A DNA stretch of 64,000 bases, taken from contig NZ_JAUSRN010000001.1 of the NCBI RefSeq assembly GCF_030811855.1, forward strand, positions 124,001 through 188,000, written 5' to 3'. This document shows, one piece after another, positions 58,536 through 64,000 of this stretch (its first letter is position 1; every line of letters starts with the position of its first letter). The translations under genes were made by a program, and so were the position numbers. Source of the stretch: Variovorax paradoxus. GTDB lineage: Bacteria > Pseudomonadota > Gammaproteobacteria > Burkholderiales > Burkholderiaceae_C. The notes beneath the pieces are model-generated. The model saw only the letters and a list, made by a program, of their open reading frames with translations. It ran no database searches and was not told the origin of the DNA.

Positions 58536-59158
58536 TCCAGACGACTCCCCAGCGCGTTGATCGCCGCCACCGTGATGGCACTGCCGCCCAGGCGTCCGGC
58601 CACGATGCAACAGGGCGCGGGCTGTTCGGCCCACAGCGCGTCTTTCGATTCCGCCGCGCCGACGAAGCCGACCGGACAACCGATGATCGCCGCCGGCCGC
58701 GGGCAGGCCGGATCCTGCAGCATGTTCAGCAGATGGAACAAGGCCGTCGGTGCGTTGCCGATGGCCACCACGGCGCCCTGCAGTCGAGGTCGCCACAGTT
58801 CCAGCGCGGCGGCAGACCGGGTGGTCGACATGGCCGCGGCCAGACCAGGCACCGCAGGGTCGTGCAAGGTGCACACCACCTCGTTGCCGCCCGGCATGCG
58901 CGAGCGGGTCACGCCTTCGCTGACCATGCGTGCATCGCACAGGATGGGCGCACCGGCCGCCAGCGCCGCCCGCGCCGCGCGGGTGAAGCCGGGCTGGAAG
59001 CGCAACTGCGCTTCCAGCCCGATCAGGCCGGCCGCGTGGATCATGCGCACCGCGACGGGCTCGTCGTCGGCATCGAAGCGCGAGAGATCGGCCTCGGCCC
59101 GGATCATGGCGAAAGAGCGTCGGTAGATTTCCGCGCCATCGGTTTCAAAGACGTGCAT
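58532..59158 (-). CDS. cobH: Precorrin-8X methylmutase
   Basis: 208 aa: AEIYRRSFAMIRAEADLSRF, AVRMIHAAGLIG (catalytic His region), GAPILCDARMVSEGVTRSR, AIIGCPVGFVGAAESKDAL. Moves the C11 methyl to C12, forming hydrogenobyrinate. ATG overlaps the cobG stop. Confidence 0.96.
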   Translation of the reverse strand: MHVFETDGAEIYRRSFAMIRAEADLSRFDADDEPVAVRMIHAAGLIGLEAQLRFQPGFTRAARAALAAGAPILCDARMVSEGVTRSRMPGGNEVVCTLHDPAVPGLAAAMSTTRSAAALELWRPRLQGAVVAIGNAPTALFHLLNMLQDPACPRPAAIIGCPVGFVGAAESKDALWAEQPAPCCIVAGRLGGSAITVAAINALGSRLE

Positions 59159-60354
59159 CAGGGCATTCCGATGAGTGAGCACAAGGCTTCAGGGGACAGT
59201 CGGGTTTGCACGGGCGCGTCCCAGGCGCATCCGCTGCGCACGAGATCGAAGGCGCCGTTGCGGCCCACCAAAGTGGCATCGGCCGGGCGCGCACGTGCGC
59301 AACCCTTGGCGCAGCCGGACACGTGCAGGCTGCGGGGCGCACTGGCGCCCGCCTCAGCCAGCCCCGAAGCAAGCGCGCGGGCGACCGCATGGGTCGCCAC
59401 CGTTGCCGAGGCACACGAAGGCGCGCCGGGGCAGGCATCGACGCGCAGCAAGGGATCGCCGGCCACGGTGATGAAAGCACTCGTATCGCACCACCGGCCC
59501 CCTTCCAGGACCAGGGCGCGATGCGGCGTCAGGCGCAGCCCCGCGGCGCCGCTGTCGCGCAACAGCGTGGCGAGGGCCGCAGCTTCGATCTGTCCGAAAG
59601 GCACGCCGTAGACCGGTCCGAGCGAGGACATGCCGGGTGTGGGCAGCGAGGCCGAAGCGGCCGCGGGTTCGAGCGGCTGCGGGCCGTCGGCCCAACTGAA
59701 GATCTGTTGATGGCGACGCATGCGCCGCGATGCCGGTTCGACCACCTTGGCCGTCGCCGCAAACCATCCGGCCATCGCCAATGCCGCATCCACCGCCCCG
59801 GCGCGGGACACGGGATGTCCGGCCGCGGCGCCGTCGGCGCGCACCAAGAGCCTCCCCGAGCGGGCCCGCTCGATACGCACGTCGGCCGGGGCCGCAGCCA
59901 GGACCGGCGCCGCCCCCGCATCCACTGCGAACCCGAACTTGGGCGGCAACGCGGGCAGTTCGTTCAGGCGCGACAACAATTCCGTGGCGATGCCTTCGGT
60001 GTCATCGCCCGCTTGCCAGCAGGGCGCCACGAGAACCAGCGGCCAGGCTTCTCGCGTGGCGTCCGCATCGGCCAGGCCGAGGGCGCAGAGTGCATCGATC
60101 ACCGCGCCGTGGGCGTCGGGCGTCACGCCACGCAACTGCAGGTTGGCACGATGGGTCAGGTCGATGAGCCCCGAGCCCAGGCGCGAGGCCAGCTCGCACA
60201 ACGCCAGGGCCTGCGCGCTCGTCAAGCGCGCCAGCTGCGGCCGCACCCGCACCAGCAGGCCATCGCCGGAAGCCATGGCGCGATGCGCGCCGGGGCACCA
60301 ACCCTTGGCGGCAGGGCGCAGCGCGGCGGGCACTGGGTGAGCTGCGTGAGACAT
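59158..60354 (-). CDS. cobG: Precorrin-3B synthase
   Basis: 398 aa, nitrite/sulfite-reductase-like fold. N-terminal ferredoxin-like half (GDGLLVRVRPQLARLTSAQ), Fe-S cluster Cys in ACPGAPSC and SGCAKGC. Oxygen-dependent hydroxylation at C20, diagnostic of the aerobic pathway. It lies beside genes otherwise linked to low-oxygen life. Confidence 0.94.
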   Translation of the reverse strand: MSHAAHPVPAALRPAAKGWCPGAHRAMASGDGLLVRVRPQLARLTSAQALALCELASRLGSGLIDLTHRANLQLRGVTPDAHGAVIDALCALGLADADATREAWPLVLVAPCWQAGDDTEGIATELLSRLNELPALPPKFGFAVDAGAAPVLAAAPADVRIERARSGRLLVRADGAAAGHPVSRAGAVDAALAMAGWFAATAKVVEPASRRMRRHQQIFSWADGPQPLEPAAASASLPTPGMSSLGPVYGVPFGQIEAAALATLLRDSGAAGLRLTPHRALVLEGGRWCDTSAFITVAGDPLLRVDACPGAPSCASATVATHAVARALASGLAEAGASAPRSLHVSGCAKGCARARPADATLVGRNGAFDLVRSGCAWDAPVQTRLSPEALCSLIGMP

Positions 60355-60374
60355 GGTTCTACTTGTTCCTGGTG

Positions 60375-61058
60375 TCACTCGGCTCGGCTGGCGAAGCGAT
60401 GTTCCGCGCCCCAGCGCTGTGCCCAGGCGGCGCAGCGGCCGATGGCGCGCGCGGCTTCGTCGAAATCGATGATGACGACATGCCGCGCAGCCTCGGGTGC
60501 CGCCGGCTGCTCCAGCGTCCGGCCATCGGTCAGCAGCCAGAGCCAGGATTCGGCCGGGCCGTCGCGACGCTCGGCGCGGCGCAGCACCTTGTCGGCCTGT
60601 GCCAGGGCATGCGCCAGCGGCGTGCCCCCGCCACCGCCCAGCGCCCGGACCTTTTCCCTGCAAGACGCGCGCGCCCGACCGGGCGGCAGCCGCAGCTCGA
60701 CGCCCTGACCACCGAAGCTCAGCATGGCCACGCTGTCGCCGGCGCGCGCTGCCTGCTCGATCAGCCAGGTGGCGTGCCCCTTGGCCAGCGCCAGCCGCCC
60801 GCGCTGGCGCATCGAGCCGGAGGTGTCGAGCACGATCAGGTGCAGACGCGCCGGTTGCACCGAGCGCTGGCTGTAGCGCAGATGCCCGCCTTGCAAAGGC
60901 CGCGGGCCCTTGGCCAGCAGGGTGGGCAACCATGCGATGCCAGCCCGCGAAGGCCCGGCATCCGGACGTGCAGGCGGCGCCAGCAATGGCTGTCGGGCTG
61001 GATTCAGCCACCGCAGACCTCCGCGCCCGGCGCGCACGAGGCGGCTGCGGTGGCTCAC
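60375..61058 (-). CDS. Cobaltochelatase VWA (ChlD/CobT-like) subunit part
   Basis: As a stand-alone frame, 227 aa from GTG 61058 (overlapping the AAA stop as GTGA): Arg/Pro-rich linker, then a VWA domain with the MIDAS motif DTSGSM, TPLAHALAQADKVL and LLTDGRTLEQ. It has no usable ribosome site of its own (AGGAGG lies 18 nt away). More likely it is expressed as the C-terminal half of a 591-aa AAA-VWA fusion made by -1 frameshifting at 61061-61067. Partner of CobN in cobalt insertion. Confidence 0.88.
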   Translation of the reverse strand: MSHRSRLVRAGRGGLRWLNPARQPLLAPPARPDAGPSRAGIAWLPTLLAKGPRPLQGGHLRYSQRSVQPARLHLIVLDTSGSMRQRGRLALAKGHATWLIEQAARAGDSVAMLSFGGQGVELRLPPGRARASCREKVRALGGGGGTPLAHALAQADKVLRRAERRDGPAESWLWLLTDGRTLEQPAAPEAARHVVIIDFDEAARAIGRCAAWAQRWGAEHRFASRAE

Positions 61059-61082
61059 GCTTTTTTTGCGGGCCACCCTCCT
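61006..61082 (-). promoter_or_regulatory. Programmed -1 frameshift signal, AAA/VWA junction
   Basis: On the minus strand, in order: AGGAGG (61082-61077); 9 nt; slippery GCA-AAA-AAA (A7 at 61067-61061); 5-nt spacer containing most of the zero-frame stop; then a perfect 11-bp stem AGCCACCGCAG (61055-61045) pairing with CTGCGGTGGCT (61016-61006), whose 28-nt loop itself holds a GC hairpin. A -1 slip leads from ...K-K-A-stop into ...K-K-S-V-S, the VWA frame. Confidence 0.8.
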
Positions 61083-62149
61083 TCGGGCTGCACGCGGGCG
61101 GTGGCTTCGGGGATCGGCGGCAGCGCGCCCCAGTCGCCCATGGGGGAACTGTTGGCGGAGGGTGCGGAACTGCCGGCGGATGTCCGCGCCGCCTGCCGCG
61201 TGTCGGCATTCGGCTCTGGCGCCGGGCTGCTCCTGCCCTCCTCCCGTCGATGGGCCAATGCCAGTTCCGCCACCGCATCGACATCGTCCGTCGTGACTTC
61301 GGTGCGGTCCTCGAATGCGGCGAGCGCACGCGCCGCTCTCAGCATCACCAGGTCGGCCCGCATGCCGTCCACGCCAGCCGCGAGCGCGCATTCCGCAGCG
61401 CGCTGCAGCACGGCATCGGACCACGCCAGGCGCACCAGCCCGGCGCGGGCTGCAACGACCGCCGCAGCCAGGCGGGCCTGTTCACCGGCATGGGCCTCGG
61501 CCACTCCGAGCGGGTCTTCGTCGAAGCGCAAACGCGCGCGCACGATCGCCATCCGCTGCCCGGCTTCGCTCGGGTTGGCCAGCGCCACCGACAGGCCGAA
61601 ACGATCCAGCAACTGGGGGCGCAGTTCGCCTTCCTCGGGATTCATGGTCCCGACCAGCACGAAGCGTGCGGCGTGCTGTTGCGAAATGCCGTCGCGCTCG
61701 ACGGTGTTCACGCCGCTGGCGGCGACATCGAGCAAGGCGTCGACCAGCGCGTCGGGCAGCAGGTTGACTTCATCGACGTACAGCACCCCATGGTGGGCGC
61801 GCGTCACGAGGCCCGGTGCCAGGCGCAGCCGCCCGTCGCGGAGCACGTCCTCGACGTCGAGCGTTCCCACCAGCTGCTCGACGGTGGCGGACAGCGGCAA
61901 GGTGACGAAGGGCGCAGCCGATGAAGCGGGCGTAGGCGGCAGCAACGCGGCCAAGGCCCGCGCCGCGGTCGACTTCGCGGTGCCGCGCGGCCCGCTGATG
62001 AGCACGCCACCGATACCGGGGTCGATGGCCGCGAGCAACAGCGCGCGTTGCAGCATGGGTTGACCGATCAGCGCACTGAAGGGGAAGGTCGTGCGACTGG
62101 CGGGCTCGAGCTTCGGGCCGGCGATCGCTTCGGTGGAATGGGGTGTCAT
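61055..62149 (-). CDS. Cobaltochelatase AAA+ (ChlI/CobS-like) subunit
   Basis: 364 aa: Walker A GPRGTAKST (53-61), Walker B VLYVDEVNLLPD, sensor region LVGTMNPEEGELRPQLLDRFGL, the Mg-chelatase lid, and a C-terminal Pro/Ser-rich linker (EEGRSSPAPEPNAD...) of the kind that joins AAA and VWA in ChlD. ATG 62149 shares its A with the cobN TGA. Ends at TGA 61057-61055 inside the frameshift signal. Confidence 0.94.
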   Translation of the reverse strand: MTPHSTEAIAGPKLEPASRTTFPFSALIGQPMLQRALLLAAIDPGIGGVLISGPRGTAKSTAARALAALLPPTPASSAAPFVTLPLSATVEQLVGTLDVEDVLRDGRLRLAPGLVTRAHHGVLYVDEVNLLPDALVDALLDVAASGVNTVERDGISQQHAARFVLVGTMNPEEGELRPQLLDRFGLSVALANPSEAGQRMAIVRARLRFDEDPLGVAEAHAGEQARLAAAVVAARAGLVRLAWSDAVLQRAAECALAAGVDGMRADLVMLRAARALAAFEDRTEVTTDDVDAVAELALAHRREEGRSSPAPEPNADTRQAARTSAGSSAPSANSSPMGDWGALPPIPEATARVQPEGGWPAKKA

Positions 62150-64000
62150 CAGAGCGGCCCTTCGCCGTGGTCCTCGAGCCGGCGCTCCAGCGCCAGAAGG
62201 TGGTGTTCGATGCGTTCGCGGTGGTCGCCGGCCTCCTGCCACAAGCCGCGCCGCATGGCGTCCAGCAGGCGTTCGCCAATGCTGCGCAAGGCCAGCGGGT
62301 TGTGCCGCTGCAGGAACTCGCGCGTCTTGTCGTCGTGCAGGTAGGCATCGGCCACCAGTGCGTACTGGTGATCGCCGACCACGCCCGTGGTGGCGCTGTA
62401 CGCGAACAGGTTGTCCACGGTGGTGGCGATCTCCGCCGCGCCCTTGTAGCCGTGCCGTCGCACGCCGTCCAGCCACTTCGGGTTGACGGCGCGCGATCGC
62501 ACCACGCGCGCGACCTCTTCGCGCAAGCTGCGGATACGCGGCGACCCCGGCACGCTGAAATCGCCGTGGTAGAGCGCAGCCGGTGCGCCCGCAAGATGCG
62601 CCACGGCGGCCGCCATTCCGCCCTGGAACTGAGCGTGATCGGCAGCGTCGAGCACGTCGTGCTCGCGGTTGTCCTGGTTGTGCAGCACCGCATCGAGCTG
62701 CCCCAGACGTTGCTCGAACGAGGCGCGCGCGGCAACACCGTGTTCGCCCTGCCCATAGGCAAAGGCACCGGCCTGCAGATAAACCTGGGCGATGTCGGCA
62801 CTGTGTTGCCATCGACCGCTGTCCAGCACCTCCTGCACACCCACGCCGTAGCCGCCAGGGCGCGGGCCGAACACGCGCCACGTGGCCTGGCGCCGCGCCT
62901 GGTCGACGGGTTGGCCGGCCGCCAGGGCCTCGGCGGCCTCGCGCCGTACGCGGGCACGGATCGGGTTCACCTCGTCGGATTCATCGTCTTCGCTGATCGC
63001 GGCCACGGCGCGCACGGCCGTGTCGAAAAGGTCGATGACGTTGGGAAAGGCATCGCGGAAGAACCCCGACACGCGTAGAGTCACGTCCACACGTGGCCGA
63101 TGGCGGACAGCCATCGGCAGCACTTCGATGTCGATCACGCGCGCGCTGCCGTCGGCCCACTTCGGCCGCACGCCCAGCAGCGCGAAAGCCTGCGCCACGT
63201 CTTCGCCGCCGGTGCGCATGGTGCTGGTGCCCCAGACGGACAAGCCCACCTCGCCAGGCATCGCGCCGTGGTCTTGCAGGTGCCGCTCGATCAGCCTTTC
63301 CGCCGCGGCCGCACCCATGGCGTAGGCCGTGGGCGTGGGCACGGCACGGGTGTCGACGCTGTAGAAATTGCGTCCGGTGGGCAGCACATCGGGCCGACCG
63401 CGCGACGGCGCGCCGCTCGGGCCAGGGGGCACGAAGCGACCGGCCAGGCCGCGCAGCAATTGCGTCATTTCCTGGGGGCCGCAGGCATCGAGGCGGGGGA
63501 CCAGCACCTCCTTCAGACGCTGCAGCACCGGAGCCGCATGCGGCCAGGCATGGGCATCGAAGGCATCATGTGCGGCGCCCGCTGGGGCGTCGCCGGACAT
63601 CGCCTGCACCGCCACCAGGCGCGCGGCGAGCAGTTCCAGCCGTTCGCGCGTGTGGCCGGCGTGGCGCCACGCCTCGGCACTGAGCTCTTGCAACACCTTC
63701 GGACGCGGACCGTGCCACGGCGCGGCCCAGTCCGGCCCCAGAGCGCTGAAGCCGTCCGCGCCCTCCACGCCAAGGTCTTGCGCCAGTGCGACCAGCAGGC
63801 TCTTCTGACTGGCGGCCGTGCCGCCCGGAAAACGCGCCAGCGCCAGCAGCGTGTCGATGCGCTGGCGGCCTTGCGGCGAACGCCCCAGCACATGCAGGCC
63901 GTCGCGAATCTGGGATTCCTTGATCTCGCAAAGATAGGCGTCCAGCCCCTTCAACAGGCTCTCCCGGTCACTCTCGTCGGTCGGCTGCGCGAAACCCAGT
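62149..64000 (-). CDS. cobN: Cobaltochelatase large subunit CobN (C-terminal part)
   Basis: The frame is open through the window edge; about 617 residues of the C-terminal part are present (complete CobN is about 1200-1400). Motifs: GRNFYSVDTRAVPTPTAYAMG, GLSVWGTSTMRTGGEDVAQAF, RVSGFFRDAFPNVIDLFD, HGYKGAAEIATTVDNLFAY. ATP-dependent insertion of Co into hydrogenobyrinate a,c-diamide with the AAA and VWA subunits downstream. Confidence 0.96.
   Translation of the reverse strand, partial: LGFAQPTDESDRESLLKGLDAYLCEIKESQIRDGLHVLGRSPQGRQRIDTLLALARFPGGTAASQKSLLVALAQDLGVEGADGFSALGPDWAAPWHGPRPKVLQELSAEAWRHAGHTRERLELLAARLVAVQAMSGDAPAGAAHDAFDAHAWPHAAPVLQRLKEVLVPRLDACGPQEMTQLLRGLAGRFVPPGPSGAPSRGRPDVLPTGRNFYSVDTRAVPTPTAYAMGAAAAERLIERHLQDHGAMPGEVGLSVWGTSTMRTGGEDVAQAFALLGVRPKWADGSARVIDIEVLPMAVRHRPRVDVTLRVSGFFRDAFPNVIDLFDTAVRAVAAISEDDESDEVNPIRARVRREAAEALAAGQPVDQARRQATWRVFGPRPGGYGVGVQEVLDSGRWQHSADIAQVYLQAGAFAYGQGEHGVAARASFEQRLGQLDAVLHNQDNREHDVLDAADHAQFQGGMAAAVAHLAGAPAALYHGDFSVPGSPRIRSLREEVARVVRSRAVNPKWLDGVRRHGYKGAAEIATTVDNLFAYSATTGVVGDHQYALVADAYLHDDKTREFLQRHNPLALRSIGERLLDAMRRGLWQEAGDHRERIEHHLLALERRLEDHGEGPL

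Noticed and set aside
1..64000. tRNA, rRNA or CRISPR arrays
   Set aside because: No cloverleaf-like GGTTCGAATC core with acceptor pairing, no rRNA blocks and no regularly spaced direct repeats were seen while reading both strands.

Overview
The window comes from a high-GC Gram-negative bacterium, most likely a betaproteobacterium of the Comamonadaceae/Burkholderiales type. This rests on gene content and style, not on a database match: PHA genes, many universal stress proteins (USPs), a QseBC-like two-component system, an Hcp/VgrG export module and an aerobic cobalamin pathway. It has three parts.

(1) 1-44.7 kb is a dense stress/low-oxygen 'dormancy' island. It holds nine USP genes (one cut by the window edge), two Zn alcohol dehydrogenases, PEP synthase, an acyl-CoA synthetase/GNAT fusion, a c-type cytochrome, a PRPP-synthase-like enzyme, PHA polymerase and acetoacetyl-CoA reductase, Hsp20, a Deg-type protease, a DksA/TraR-like protein, two BON proteins, a thymidine phosphorylase-ABC exporter operon and a beta-CASP metallo-hydrolase. 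Nearly every transcription unit carries a 14-bp FNR/ANR-type box (TTGAT-N4-ATCAA, very often TTGAT-N4-CGCAA). I count 17. Most have a -10-like hexamer beginning about 22 bp after the box, the class II (-41.5) spacing. Several single boxes sit between divergent genes with a -10 on both sides. No FNR-family regulator lies in the window.

Within this island, 29.7-36.6 kb looks like an independent insert: a QseBC/PmrAB-like two-component system and a tight five-gene operon (thermostable-hemolysin-like acyltransferase, AMP-dependent acyl ligase, heme-oxygenase-like diiron protein, short-chain dehydrogenase, exported helical-repeat protein). The operon promoter has a near-perfect PmrA/QseB box (CTTAAG-N5-GTTAAT) instead of an FNR box.

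(2) 44.7-51.7 kb is accessory DNA: an internally deleted IS3-type element with both inverted repeats, then a type VI secretion cassette (hcp, vgrG, DUF2169 adaptor, DUF4150 PAAR-like tip, a 340-aa putative toxin and a 142-aa putative immunity protein). From vgrG to the immunity gene each start overlaps the previous stop.

(3) 52.2-64.0 kb is an aerobic cobalamin cluster on the minus strand (cobN partial, chelatase AAA and VWA subunits, cobG, H, I, J, L, E, M, cbiM, cobF), with cobK alone on the plus strand and overlapping both neighbours. At the AAA/VWA junction are an A7 slippery run, a Shine-Dalgarno-like AGGAGG 9 nt upstream and a perfect 11-bp stem 5 nt downstream. This is a textbook -1 frameshift signal that would make both a 364-aa AAA subunit and a 591-aa AAA-VWA fusion. 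It is the strongest mechanistic observation in the window.
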